From NCBI RefSeq assembly GCF_001729245.1, contig NZ_CP015217.1:3690001-3754000 (forward strand): DNA of 64,000 nucleotides, given 5' to 3'. The position numbers were made by a program, and so were the translations under genes. The notes under the pieces are model-generated. The model saw only the letters and a program-made list of their open reading frames with translations, was not told where the DNA came from and did no database searches. Positions 1 through 13,233 of this stretch are shown in pieces (position 1 is the stretch's first letter; each line of letters opens with the position of its first letter). This stretch comes from Leptospira tipperaryensis. Its GTDB lineage: Bacteria; Spirochaetota; Leptospiria; Leptospirales; Leptospiraceae.

Positions 1-310
1 TCTTTCGGTTCGAGACCTTTGGTTCTTCCGTTGATCCATTCCTTTACGTCGATCAGAAGAAGTTTGGTCCTTTCAAGTCCGTCCAGGGATTCGTCTCCGA
101 AAACCTTTTCTTTGAGAAGAATTCTCTGCTCCGGTAACGTTAGCTGCAACTGAAACCGAGTTTGTTTGTCGTTTCCTAAGGAATCAAAAAGAGGAATGAA
201 TGCGGTGAGTGAAACGGCGTTGAGGATCGCGGTCAAAAGTGCAAATACGATCCCTAAGGAGAATCGGTACTTGTAACGTACAGAATAAGACAAAAGCCTG
301 AAAAAAAGCT

Positions 311-314
<4 letters not shown>
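1..314 (-). CDS. ABC transporter, N-terminal part (cut by window edge)
   Basis: The first 104 residues are present and the rest lies beyond the left edge. The protein begins [20 protein letters not shown], followed by a hydrophobic stretch at about residues 19-45 and then a charged stretch. This is how the transmembrane domain of MsbA-type exporters (fused permease and ATPase) begins, but the ATPase motifs are outside the window, so the class is inferred. The ATG shares the four bases ATGA with the stop of trpG, so it should be translationally coupled to the trp genes. A substrate cannot be read; lipid or drug export is typical of the family. Confidence 0.6.
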
Positions 315-3560
<3,246 letters not shown>

Positions 3561-4110
3561 TTTAATAGCACACCTTGGTCGAATTTGAACTCGTCCGATG
3601 GTTCCTGGCATCCCGCCTGAATCGCCGATAGCCGGAAAATCCGGTACAGCCTCGAAATCGGTATTGGAACCTGGAATTAAGAGCTCTGTAATGCAGGATT
3701 CGAAGAGAATCCTTTACCGTCAAGAAGGTACGAAAGATGAAAACCTGCGCAGATGCTTGAATGTAAGGTCGAAAGCGAATTTAGATGCATTCTTCGTTTG
3801 AAAGAAAGTGTCTCCTTTTTCCAACAGATTCCTTGTGGGAACTCTAACACCTTCTCCGATCGGAATCCAATCGTTTTTAAAGCCCGATAAAAAAAGTCGA
3901 ACAGGGACGCTCGAAGCCCTCTCGTTTTAAAAATGTAGGAACTATTACAAAGAAATTCTATCTCTAACCGATATGCTTTTCGGAAAGTGTGGGAACTCCT
4001 GCGATCACACTTTTCAAAGAATCAACGATTTCTCCATTCGGGCAATTATTGCCCAAATAGATAAATACTCTGAAATTTTTTGAATGAAATCGGATTCAAC
4101 TCGACTTCTC
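3561..4110. other. Intergenic region with three dispersed-motif copies
   Basis: No convincing gene. It should contain the promoter of the acyl-CoA dehydrogenase/trp operon near its left end. Copies of the GTnGGAACTnn motif lie at 3835-3845, 3935-3945 and 3989-3999. A short open frame at 3598-3801 has no family character and weak initiation. Confidence 0.5.
3835..3999 (+). repeat. Three copies of the GTnGGAACTCC dispersed motif
   Basis: GTGGGAACTCT (3835-3845), GTAGGAACTAT (3935-3945) and GTGGGAACTCC (3989-3999), all on the plus strand in non-coding DNA. The same motif recurs at 7394-7540, 12149-12534 and 43366-43376. Confidence 0.6.
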
Positions 4111-4143
4111 AAAAAAAAATTATAGTGAGACCTAAAGTCTCAC
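4111..4143 (-). terminator. Rho-independent terminator spanning a stop codon
   Basis: Perfect 7-bp stem GTGAGAC/GTCTCAC with a 5-base loop at 4125-4143, followed on the minus strand by ACTATAA and a run of nine T. The TAG stop of the exported-protein gene (4132-4134) sits in the loop. Confidence 0.85.
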
Positions 4144-4626
4144 ACTCGTATTCTTACAATAAACAATCGGTGAATATACGTTCTGGATATGCCGGATAAT
4201 CATTATCCTACGGATTGAGTTGATCTTGATTGTATTACGCTTCTGTTTACTACAGTAGGATTTATCCCCATTCGCATCTATGGATTTCTCAATCTTCTTA
4301 TACAAAGAAATCTGTTTTGTTCTCTTCCCTATTTTTTCAATCTTAAGCTGCCCAAAGTGACCCGAGTTATTCAAGCGTATCGAAGGGAGATTTCCGTTGG
4401 AATTTTCTATTTCCGGAGGTAGATCCAAGAAAAACTTTTCCTTTCTACCGGACGTATCCGTTACTTCAACATAAAGAATTTCATAACACATCGAACATTC
4501 GCAAAAAACGTCCCAACTAAAACTCAAAAGAACCGCTACTGCAAAAAATTGCAAATGCCTCATAAAGTTTCGTTTATCAAAAATAGAATATTCTTTGTGA
4601 CTTGAATTTTTACCAAACCGTAACAT
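4132..4626 (-). CDS. Small exported protein of unknown function
   Basis: I do not recognise this family. The 164-residue frame has a basic start, then a hydrophobic segment (LQFFAVAVLLSFSWDVFCEC) that reads as a signal peptide, with cysteines just after it (CECSMC) that could mark a lipoprotein or a disulphide-bonded protein. The rest is polar and lysine-rich. Starts compete: ATG 4626 lies three bases after AGGAGG, too close for ideal spacing, while ATG 4563 begins exactly at the signal peptide but lacks a clear ribosome site. It follows the YwaF-type gene by about 11 bases, so the two are probably cotranscribed. Confidence 0.55.
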   Translation of the reverse strand: MLRFGKNSSHKEYSIFDKRNFMRHLQFFAVAVLLSFSWDVFCECSMCYEILYVEVTDTSGRKEKFFLDLPPEIENSNGNLPSIRLNNSGHFGQLKIEKIGKRTKQISLYKKIEKSIDANGDKSYCSKQKRNTIKINSIRRIMIIRHIQNVYSPIVYCKNTSVRL

Positions 4627-4637
4627 CAACCTCCTCT

Positions 4638-5342
4638 CTAATATTCAGAAAAATTAATTTTCCGATTCTTAAAATAAAAAGGCATATAAAGAACGAAGAA
4701 AAAACCGAGGCCGATCATCTGCATTTGAATCAAATAGTAAGGCCATTCTCCGAGAAGATCCAAAGCGGAACCGGCGGAAGGTTTTGCCATCATATATCCG
4801 TAGTTTCCGTCCAAGAGATAATCGATCGCAAACGCGGAAGCAAAGAAAATCTGAGAATATAAGAATGTCCTAAGAACGGCCCAAGGCCGCGGCTCCAATC
4901 TCAGACCAAAGACGATATAAAGAGAAGCGATCACAAGTCCCGAATGTGCGATGAAGAAGATGAAAAAATAAATATGAGGAAAGGTTACTTGTAGATCCGG
5001 AGTAATCACTCCGTTGATCGAGCCGCTCATCACCCAGAAGTAAGAGAGTTCTGCAAACGTTCGATTGTGAGTCAGGAGCGCGATCGAAGTCACGATCATG
5101 GCCCAGTTACAGAATTCCATCGGAAGGTCGTAACGTATTTCCCAATGACCGGAATCGATTCGATACATTACGTAAACGATATAATTTAGAATCAAGATCC
5201 AAGCCAAAGCCTGACCTATCTTCTTACTTACGTTTCCGGAAGGATCTTTTCTCGCGACCCACAGAAGAAGAAAGATCGTAACTCCGGTGAAAAACAAAAG
5301 TAGATAGTGAAGACTTGACCAAGGTTGAAATCGTTGATTCAT
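4638..5342 (-). CDS. YwaF-family integral membrane protein
   Basis: A 234-residue protein with about seven hydrophobic segments. Seen: LPMEFCNWAMI, SGSINGVITPDLQVTFPH, a histidine in AHSGLVIASLYIVFGL, and GSALDLLGEWPYYLI near the C-terminus. This set matches the conserved integral membrane family represented by Bacillus YwaF (TIGR02206), whose function is not established. Length fits the family. It is separated from the thiolase upstream by a strong terminator, so it probably has its own promoter in the short AT-rich stretch at 5343-5376. Confidence 0.75.
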   Translation of the reverse strand: MNQRFQPWSSLHYLLLFFTGVTIFLLLWVARKDPSGNVSKKIGQALAWILILNYIVYVMYRIDSGHWEIRYDLPMEFCNWAMIVTSIALLTHNRTFAELSYFWVMSGSINGVITPDLQVTFPHIYFFIFFIAHSGLVIASLYIVFGLRLEPRPWAVLRTFLYSQIFFASAFAIDYLLDGNYGYMMAKPSAGSALDLLGEWPYYLIQMQMIGLGFFFVLYMPFYFKNRKINFSEY

Positions 5343-5376
5343 AGTAGTAAGAAATATATTCTAAAATTATTATAAG

Positions 5377-5407
5377 ATAAAAAAGCCCGGATGAATCCGG
5401 GCTTTTC
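5377..5407 (-). terminator. Rho-independent terminator after the thiolase gene
   Basis: GCCCGGAT (5385-5392) pairs with ATCCGGGC (5395-5402), a GC-rich stem; on the minus strand it is followed by six T. The plus strand also has a four-T run, so it may work both ways. Confidence 0.92.
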
Positions 5408-5429
5408 AAACGACGAAATCAAAAAGTTT

Positions 5430-6611
<1,182 letters not shown>

Positions 6612-6673
6612 GACTACTCCTAATAACTCTAATATTCTAATGATTGAATGTTTTTTCGATTTTCAAAAATACG

Positions 6674-7342
6674 TTAGTCGACCTTGTCAGCTACTGGAAA
6701 AACCAAAGCAAACGGATCGGAATGAATTCCAGTTTTAAAAACCCCGCCCTTTATGACATCGGGAAATACCGCTTCGTCGCTCCAGATTTCCCGGATCGTT
6801 GCGATTCTTCCCCTCCCTTTCCCGACAAACTGGGTGCTCAAATAACCTTCCGGAGCTTTTTGTAAAAGTGTATAAGGAAGAATTTTTGTAGAAACCGGAA
6901 ATGAAAATCCTTTGGTCGCGATCGTGACTCGGAAGAATTCCTTCCCGTTTCGAAACGCGGAAATTTTTGTAAGATTTCCTTCCCGAATCCAGGTAAAGTC
7001 GGCTCTTTCTTTCGGAATCGCCCAGTTGAGAATTCCCTCTTCTACAGATTTCTGACTTGAGACAAAGATTCTTGTGATCCTTTTATAAGATTGATCCTTG
7101 TAGTGAAAATTACCGGGAATATAAAGAAGTTCGTAATAAGGTCCTACATCACTCGTTTCATAGTTCACGAGCATCAAGGAACCCAAGCCGCCGGTATATT
7201 GTTTGGAATCTTCTCCGGAAAAGAATCCCATTTCTCGGTTGTAATCTTTTTTCGCCCAAAGAGGAAAAAGAAAACCTTCTCCGTTCAAATCCCAAGGAGC
7301 TGGAAAGTGTTTCCCTTTTGTAGAAGCGGAAGAATCAGTCAT
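6674..7342 (-). CDS. Acetoacetate-decarboxylase-fold protein
   Basis: About 222 residues. Seen: FPAPWDLNGEGFLFPLW, YETSDVGPYYELLYIPG, and SVEEGILNWAIPKERADFTW. The last resembles the acetoacetate decarboxylase motif in which a lysine of PKK/PKE forms the Schiff base. The frame is open for another 80 codons upstream, to a GTG at 7582, but I prefer ATG 7342: TAGGA lies about 7 bases before it, the extra residues are a low-complexity Lys/Ser stretch, and that DNA carries two copies of the intergenic motif GTnGGAACTCC. True decarboxylase activity or a merely related fold cannot be separated. The thiolase lies downstream on the same strand, which would suit ketone-body chemistry. Confidence 0.65.
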   Translation of the reverse strand: MTDSSASTKGKHFPAPWDLNGEGFLFPLWAKKDYNREMGFFSGEDSKQYTGGLGSLMLVNYETSDVGPYYELLYIPGNFHYKDQSYKRITRIFVSSQKSVEEGILNWAIPKERADFTWIREGNLTKISAFRNGKEFFRVTIATKGFSFPVSTKILPYTLLQKAPEGYLSTQFVGKGRGRIATIREIWSDEAVFPDVIKGGVFKTGIHSDPFALVFPVADKVD

Positions 7343-7393
7343 ACGAGATCCTATCGGAGGATTTTTTTTCCCGTTCGATGCTGAAACGCCAAC

Positions 7394-7540
7394 GGAGTTC
7401 CGACCTGAAACGCGACCCGCAGGGAGCAAACCGCTGAGTTCGGGGAGCGTTTCATTGAGTTTAACGCGAGTCACAGGAGTTTTTCCGGACTTGGAAGCCG
7501 AAACCCCTTTTTTCCCGGATTTTGAAGAGGGAGTTCCTAC
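7394..7540 (-). repeat. Two copies of the GTnGGAACTCC dispersed motif
   Basis: GTCGGAACTCC at 7394-7404 and GTAGGAACTCC at 7530-7540, read on the minus strand. They lie inside a possible N-terminal extension of the decarboxylase-fold ORF and argue that it is not translated. Confidence 0.6.
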
Positions 7541-7707
7541 CGATTTCTTTTTAACCGCTTTTTTTGCTACCACCGATGCCACCTAAAAAATAGAAAAAGC
7601 CCCCGAAATCAGGTGATTCTACCCATTTTAATCTTTTTTATCCAAATCCCCAAAAAAACCCATTTTTGGAAAGTAGGAATTCTTTTCGTTTTTCTCTTTA
7701 CATAATT

Positions 7708-7749
7708 AACAACGTTCGTTTATTCTGACCATAATGAACATTGTTCGTT
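7708..7749 (+). promoter_or_regulatory. Probable TetR operators before the desaturase gene
   Basis: AACAACGTTCGTT (7708-7720) and AACATTGTTCGTT (7737-7749) are direct repeats matching at 11 of 13 positions, 29 bp apart. The second contains the palindrome GAACATTGTTC (7736-7746) with outer AA/TT pairs. Position and symmetry suit the TetR regulator encoded just downstream of the desaturase. Confidence 0.6.
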
Positions 7750-7776
7750 GAAGAGAAAAAACAAAGGAGGCCCGCC

Positions 7777-8562
<786 letters not shown>

Positions 8563-8580
8563 TAGAGTTTAGAATCCAAG

Positions 8581-9195
8581 ATGACAATTGCAGTTCGACA
8601 CAAGAGAAGATCCAGAAACAGCCTCAATCGAGAAAACATCGTCCAGGTGGCGATGGAAATTCTCTTGGAAGAAGGAATCGACGGTCTTTCGATGAGAAAG
8701 ATCGCCGAAAAATTAGACTGCAGCGTCGCGAGCCCTTACTCCCATTTTAAGAGCCAAGAAGAGATCATACAAGTTCTCATCGCCAAAGGGGAAACGGAAC
8801 TCACACAGCTTTTGAGAAACGCCCAGAGAAACGGAAAAAATTCTTTTGAGAAGCTCGCCGGAATCGCACGAGCTTATTGGGATTTTTCTCTGAACAACAA
8901 AGAACTTCACAAGGTGATGTTCAACACCGTTCACGGGCACATGCACAGAAAAGCGTTCCCGAGTTTGCCAACCAGCTATCGTGTATTTTTAGAAACCATC
9001 CGTAACGGTTGTGTGAGTCACGAATTCAAACTTTCCAAAAAGGAATATCCCGCTCTCGCGAGAATGATGTGGGCTTGGATGTACGGTCTGATGGTATTAG
9101 ATCTTACGAATATGCTCAAAAGAAGACGCGGCGGAAAAGACGATCCATTGGCCGAAGGTTTTCTCTACTTCCGAAAAATTCTCTTAGGCGAATGA
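8581..9195 (+). CDS. TetR-family regulator of the desaturase
   Basis: 204 residues. N-terminal helix-turn-helix: NIVQVAMEILLEEGIDGLSM, then RKIAEKLDCSVASPYSHFKS at about residues 40-59, typical of TetR DNA-binding domains. The C-terminal helical domain resembles those that carry TetR_C_33-like or WHG ligand domains; no ligand can be read, though acyl-CoA is reasonable by analogy with desaturase regulators such as DesT. It lies 18 bases downstream of the desaturase and is probably cotranscribed, giving repression of both through the operators at 7708-7749. Confidence 0.85.
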   Translation: MTIAVRHKRRSRNSLNRENIVQVAMEILLEEGIDGLSMRKIAEKLDCSVASPYSHFKSQEEIIQVLIAKGETELTQLLRNAQRNGKNSFEKLAGIARAYWDFSLNNKELHKVMFNTVHGHMHRKAFPSLPTSYRVFLETIRNGCVSHEFKLSKKEYPALARMMWAWMYGLMVLDLTNMLKRRRGGKDDPLAEGFLYFRKILLGE

Positions 9196-9331
9196 TCTAA
9201 GAATTCTTTTTGTAAAAATCCTATTTCAAAAGCTGAGACATTGCGAAGGGGACAAATCCTTTGGGCGGATCCTGAAGTCGTTTCGTTCTTCCCAATCATC
9301 CACCGAATTGCAGGACCGCGCTTTCCGCTTT

Positions 9332-9390
9332 AGTCAATAAATTGCAAATTGTCTGCTAAAAAAAATGATTCCAATTCCAATTTATTGACT
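9332..9390. repeat. Perfect 13-bp inverted repeat between convergent genes
   Basis: AGTCAATAAATTG (9332-9344) and CAATTTATTGACT (9378-9390) are exact reverse complements separated by 33 bases. A smaller hairpin, TTGAC/GTCAA, starts inside the right arm. The region lies between the TetR and rhodanese genes, which converge. There is no T-run typical of a terminator. Confidence 0.7.
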
Positions 9391-9428
9391 CCGCGTCAAT
9401 CGCTTCCGCATCGTAAAGAGAAAGTCTT

Positions 9429-9764
9429 TTAATATTTGGCGAGAGAAGAATCCACTTCGTCCGAATAGAGAAGAATTCCACCTTCCACGTTATGCACCTT
9501 TGCAAACCCGGATTGTTTCAAAATTCCACAGGCCATCGCCGAACGTCCGCCGGAACGGCAATAAACGATCACCTCTTTGTCGGATTCTTTCCAAGGATTG
9601 ATTTCAGACAAACGACCGGAAAGTTCGCCGACTGGAATCAAAAGATCCGTCCCTTCGATCGCGCAAATTTCCACTTCGTTCGGATTTCTGACGTCGAGAA
9701 GATAGAAGGAATCTTTCCCGTCTTTTCTGAGATCTAATCTTTTTTTTAATTCTTTCGGTGTCAT
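9429..9764 (-). CDS. Rhodanese-domain sulphurtransferase
   Basis: Single-domain rhodanese of 111 residues, probably cytoplasmic. Seen: LLDVRNPNE, the GEL..RL region, and the active-site loop YCRSGGRS with Cys69, which would carry the persulphide. The six-residue loop is typical of sulphur-handling rhodaneses rather than phosphatases. AAGGA lies about 10 bases before the ATG. It is close to the ABC-F gene upstream (gap 87 bases), but no functional link is evident. Confidence 0.9.
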   Translation of the reverse strand: MTPKELKKRLDLRKDGKDSFYLLDVRNPNEVEICAIEGTDLLIPVGELSGRLSEINPWKESDKEVIVYCRSGGRSAMACGILKQSGFAKVHNVEGGILLYSDEVDSSLAKY

Positions 9765-9851
9765 TGAAAACGGTTCCTTAGTTAGCGAAGATAAAATTGA
9801 ATCAAAAATGACCGGCGTTTCTAAAACGATTCAGTGGACGGAAGTCATTCA

Positions 9852-11792
9852 TTAGACCGATCCGGAAAGTTCTTCTAACTCTAATTGAAGAGATTCCCAG
9901 TCTTGGGTAAAACGTGAGATCTCGTTTTTTGTTTCGTTTAAATTATCCAATTCCAACTGATAACTTCGATTCTTAAAAAAGCCTGGATCAGCCAAAACTT
10001 CTTCCAAATTCTTTTTGGACTTTTCCAAAAGTTCAATTTTAGCTTCGATTTGTTCCAGATCTTTTTGAATTTTTTTAATACGATTCTTATCCGCATTCTT
10101 CTTAGAACGAGTTTGAGAAGGTTCCTCTTTTTTGAGGGAAGAGGAATTCCCGTTCTGAGAACCGGAAGAAACCGTTTCTTTCAGATTGTATTTTAGATAA
10201 TCCGAGAAAGTGCAATTAAAATCGCGAATCTGTCCCTTATCCACGGAAATCGTTCTGTTACAAAGATCCTTTAAGAATTCGGGATCGTGAGAGATGATAA
10301 GAAGCGAACCTTCGTAATCCATAAGGGCTCTTCTGAGATTGTCCCGGACGACCAAATCCAAATGGTTGGTCGGCTCGTCTAAAAAGATGGAATTAGCCGG
10401 ATGGCGGACGAGAAGCGCCAGACGAAGTCGACTCTGCTCTCCTCCGGAAAGAAGACCTGTCTGTTTATAAACGCTGTCTTCCGAAAAAGAAAAGTATCCG
10501 AGTAAACTGCGAGCCTGTTGTTCCGAAAGATCGGGATAAGTCGTCATCACGGTTTGAAGAAGATTCTTAGAAGAATCCAGTTCCTCGTGATGATTCTGTG
10601 AAAAGTATCCGATCTTCGTCTTCGGTCCGTAATAAATTTTACCGGAAGTTAATTTATGAATTTCTAATAAACATCGTAGGAAAGTGGATTTCCCGGCGCC
10701 GTTGGGGCCGACGACCGCAATCTTATCTCCCGCTGAAATTTCAAAATTAGCGTCGCTGAATATAAAAGGAGGTTTTCCGGAATAAGAAAACGCGCCGTCT
10801 TCCATTCGCGCGGTAATTCTTCCGGAAGAGATGAAATTGAATTTATAGTCCGATTTGGAATTCCAAAAAGATTCCTGAGGGGCGTCGATTCGATCCCTTT
10901 TTTCAAGCCTCTTGAGCGCGGATTGAACCTGTCTCGCTTTTGTAGCCTGAGCTCGGAAACGATCGATCCATTCCATTCTTTTCTTGAGATAGGATTCTTC
11001 TTTTTCAAATTGAGTTTGGAGTTTTTCCTGAAGTTCGTTCTTGTGTTCGAAGTATTCTTCTAAGGTTCCTCTAAACTCGATCACTCCGGAAGGAGAAAGC
11101 TCCGCGATCGTATCACAAGTCGCATTTAAGAATTCCGGATCGTGAGTGACCAAGACAAAGGATTGTCCGGTTGAGTTGAGATAATCCGCGAGCCATTCTT
11201 TCGATTCGTTGTCCAAGTGATTGGTCGGCTCATCTAACAAGAGTAAGTTGCCCGGATTGAGAAGAGTAATCGAAAGTCCCAAACGGTGTTGATATCCGGG
11301 AGAAAATTCCCTTACCTTCATCGCCATTTGTTCGTTGGAAAATCCGAGTCCGCCCAAAACCTTGCGCGCCTTCGACTCCAACTCGTGAACTCCGTAAGTA
11401 AATGCGTATTCTTCCAGAGAACTTTGCTCGTCGAGAAGAGAAGCAAACTCCGGAGAATCGTGGGAAATGATCTCGAACTTATGATTGATCTCTTTGAGAC
11501 GTTCGGAATATTCCCGATAGTGTTTATGTTTTCCTAATGCAGTATCGATCACCGATGCTTCCGGATCGAAATCGGGAAGCTGCTGAAATACGGAAATTTC
11601 AGTATTCTTAGATTTGGATACGGTCCCATCGTCGGGAACAAATTTCCCTTCTGCAATTCTAAAGAGAGTGGATTTACCGGAACCATTTGGACCGACAAGA
11701 CAGACGCGCGCTCCCGGCTTGATATGCCAAGAGAATCCCTCAAAAAGAACCGAGGACGCATACTGGTGTTTTATGTCGATGAATTGGAGCAA
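9852..11792 (-). CDS. ABC-F family ATPase (ribosome-associated type)
   Basis: Soluble protein with two ATPase domains and no membrane segments, as in EttA/Uup/YheS translation factors. Seen: Walker A GPNGSGKST (34-42) and GPNGAGKST, Walker B LLLDEPTNHLD and IFLDEPTNHLD, a degenerate first signature (FSPGYQHRL) and a good second one (LSGGEQSRL). A charged linker of about 80 residues lies between the domains, and a coiled-coil C-terminal tail (about 560-646) resembles Uup. The start is TTG; TAA lies five codons upstream and no ATG is available near the conserved N-terminus. The role is probably in translation or ribosome rescue rather than transport. Confidence 0.87.
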   Translation of the reverse strand: MLQFIDIKHQYASSVLFEGFSWHIKPGARVCLVGPNGSGKSTLFRIAEGKFVPDDGTVSKSKNTEISVFQQLPDFDPEASVIDTALGKHKHYREYSERLKEINHKFEIISHDSPEFASLLDEQSSLEEYAFTYGVHELESKARKVLGGLGFSNEQMAMKVREFSPGYQHRLGLSITLLNPGNLLLLDEPTNHLDNESKEWLADYLNSTGQSFVLVTHDPEFLNATCDTIAELSPSGVIEFRGTLEEYFEHKNELQEKLQTQFEKEESYLKKRMEWIDRFRAQATKARQVQSALKRLEKRDRIDAPQESFWNSKSDYKFNFISSGRITARMEDGAFSYSGKPPFIFSDANFEISAGDKIAVVGPNGAGKSTFLRCLLEIHKLTSGKIYYGPKTKIGYFSQNHHEELDSSKNLLQTVMTTYPDLSEQQARSLLGYFSFSEDSVYKQTGLLSGGEQSRLRLALLVRHPANSIFLDEPTNHLDLVVRDNLRRALMDYEGSLLIISHDPEFLKDLCNRTISVDKGQIRDFNCTFSDYLKYNLKETVSSGSQNGNSSSLKKEEPSQTRSKKNADKNRIKKIQKDLEQIEAKIELLEKSKKNLEEVLADPGFFKNRSYQLELDNLNETKNEISRFTQDWESLQLELEELSGSV

Positions 11793-11832
11793 GGATCGAG
11801 AGATTTAGAAAGGTAGAAAAAAGAGAGCAGAG

Positions 11833-11860
11833 CCGGAATCCGTCGATCTTCGACGGACCG
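11833..11860 (-). terminator. Stable hairpin after the 56-residue gene
   Basis: CCGTCGA (11840-11846) pairs with TCGACGG (11850-11856) around a 3-base loop, and outer CCGG arms extend the stem across a bulge. On the minus strand a T-rich run comes only about 17 bases later, so it is a weak terminator or a processing hairpin. Confidence 0.45.
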
Positions 11861-11875
11861 GAAAAAGGAATAAAA

Positions 11876-12046
11876 TTATTTCTTACCTTTCACTGCGAGC
11901 TCTTCCAGTCTAGCATTCAAATGCAGAATATATTTGCTGGAATTTCCGTTCATCTTCTCTTTGGAAGCTTGGATTGCAGCATTGATCTCGGCTACAGTCA
12001 TCTTGTTGATCTTTTTGTTTTTCTTTTCTTGTGTTTCTTCAGACAT
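11876..12046 (-). CDS. Small basic/acidic helical protein, 56 residues
   Basis: Complete small frame: ATG at 12046, TAA at 11876-11878. The translation starts MSEETQEKKNKKINKMTVAE and ends ARLEELAVKGKK. It is highly charged, with no membrane segment, and the middle (EINAAIQASKEKM...SKYILHLNARLEEL) looks like two amphipathic helices. Codon use and third-position composition look like neighbouring genes. I do not recognise a family; the phrase KMTVAEINAAI suggests a conserved small spirochaete protein. It precedes the ABC-F gene on the same strand with a hairpin between. Confidence 0.72.
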   Translation of the reverse strand: MSEETQEKKNKKINKMTVAEINAAIQASKEKMNGNSSKYILHLNARLEELAVKGKK

Positions 12047-12620
12047 AGGTTTCCCGCCAAATAATCTTATGCCAGATTTTTCGGATTAGGTCGTTTCGAC
12101 AACCGCTTTTAGGTTAGAATCATCGGATTTCATAGAAAGAAAGGGAAGGTCGGAACTCCGGAGGAAAGTTCTCAGAGTGAAGGTTTTGAAATCTTGACGC
12201 GTTTCTGAAACTTCCAATGAGAAGTGGAAACTTCGGCCGTTCTTGAGGAAAAGTAGGAACTCCTTCTTTTAAAAACAAACCCCCATATATTCATGCGACA
12301 TAGTTTTTGAAAAGCCTTCTCCCATTGAAGGAAAGAAAAGATTTTTTAGGAGTTCCTACAAAAGAAGAGAAAGTCGGAGAAAGAAAAGTTCCGTGTCTTC
12401 GAATTACAATGGCCTGAAAAGAATTCTCTGTGCTCAGAATAAGAATGTAGGAACTCCTTCCTGTTCTGCACGAATCGTTCCGATCGATCGGAAACGGAAG
12501 AATCATCGTTAAAATCAGCCAAGGTCGGAACTCCGGATCCAAATCGGACACTTTGATTCTTAATTTTTGATTTCCATTCTCTCTTTTAAAATTCAAAAAG
12601 GATGAAATTCGGAGACCGAC
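12047..12620. other. Repeat-rich intergenic region
   Basis: No gene seen. It carries five copies of the GTnGGAACTCC motif, a small GTCG/CGAC hairpin near 12090-12100, and GGAGA before the DoxX start. An open frame at 12291-12596 on the minus strand runs through three motif copies and has no protein-like character. Confidence 0.6.
12149..12534. repeat. Cluster of five GTnGGAACTCC motif copies
   Basis: Plus-strand copies at 12149-12159 (GTCGGAACTCC), 12253-12263 (GTAGGAACTCC), 12447-12457 (GTAGGAACTCC) and 12524-12534 (GTCGGAACTCC), and a minus-strand copy at 12349-12359. Flanking bases are purine-rich but not conserved. Confidence 0.75.
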
Positions 12621-13070
12621 ATGCTACAAAGTTTCTTTTCCACTCGAGATTCTCTCTCTCCGCTTTTTCTCCGGGCCGGTCTCGCCATTTGTATTTTTCC
12701 CCACGGTGCGCAAAAACTCTTAGGTTGGTTTGGCGGAGTCGGCTTGGAGGCCTCCATGGATTTTTTCGTAAACACGGCCGAATTCCCGGCGGCTCTCGCT
12801 CTCTTAGCGATCGTCTCGGAATTTTTCGGCTCTATCGCACTTGTCCTCGGGTTCTTTACACGCTTGGCCGCTTTTGGAATCACCTGCACCTTAGCGGTAG
12901 CGGGTTGGACGCACCGAGACATCGGATTTTTTATGAACTGGTTTGGAAATCAGGGAGGAGAAGGATTCGAATATCATATCCTCGCAGTCTGCATGGGAAT
13001 CGCATTGATTCTTTTCGGAGGAGGTTCCTGGTCTCTCGATTCTTGGATCTCAGACCATCTTGAGTTTTAA
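12621..13070 (+). CDS. DoxX family membrane protein
   Basis: 149 residues with four hydrophobic segments. Seen: LRAGLAICIFPHGAQKLLGWFGG, SEFFGSIALVLGFFTRLAA and EGFEYHILAVCMGIALIL, the standard DoxX/YphA pattern, in which a PHG motif sits in the first helix and FEYH-type residues in the last. DoxX proteins are small inner-membrane proteins linked in some bacteria to thiol or oxidative stress handling; the exact role here is unknown. ATG 12621 has GGAGA seven bases upstream. It ends at a bidirectional terminator shared with the FecR gene. Confidence 0.88.
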   Translation: MLQSFFSTRDSLSPLFLRAGLAICIFPHGAQKLLGWFGGVGLEASMDFFVNTAEFPAALALLAIVSEFFGSIALVLGFFTRLAAFGITCTLAVAGWTHRDIGFFMNWFGNQGGEGFEYHILAVCMGIALILFGGGSWSLDSWISDHLEF

Positions 13071-13171
13071 TAAGAATTTTAGAATATCCGAATATTCTCA
13101 TTTACCCATAAGACAAATAGAATAAGAAGAATCTCAATACCGCTCTTTTAGAATCGACTCATTCAAAAATA

Positions 13172-13209
13172 AAAAAACCGACGGAAGGAAATCTTCGACC
13201 GGTTTTTTA
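13172..13209. terminator. Bidirectional terminator between DoxX and FecR genes
   Basis: AAAAAACCG pairs with CGGTTTTTT, with a further CGGAAG/CTTCG pairing inside. There is a T-run on both strands, fitting the convergent genes on either side. Confidence 0.88.
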
Positions 13210-13233
13210 GAAAGAATTCTTATTAGAATTCGA

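Larger units (their letters stand above)
7343..7776. other. Divergent intergenic region with repeats and operator
   Basis: Taken as non-coding if the decarboxylase-fold gene starts at 7342. It holds motif copies at 7394-7404 and 7530-7540 (both minus orientation), a diverged copy at 7673-7683 (GTAGGAATTCT), and the desaturase control region at 7708-7749. Confidence 0.5.

Noticed and set aside
3598..3801. Plus-strand 67-codon frame
   Set aside because: No ribosome site or family character; lies over the likely promoter of the dehydrogenase operon and overlaps nothing conserved.
12291..12596. Minus-strand 101-codon frame
   Set aside because: Runs through three copies of the dispersed motif; composition is not protein-like.
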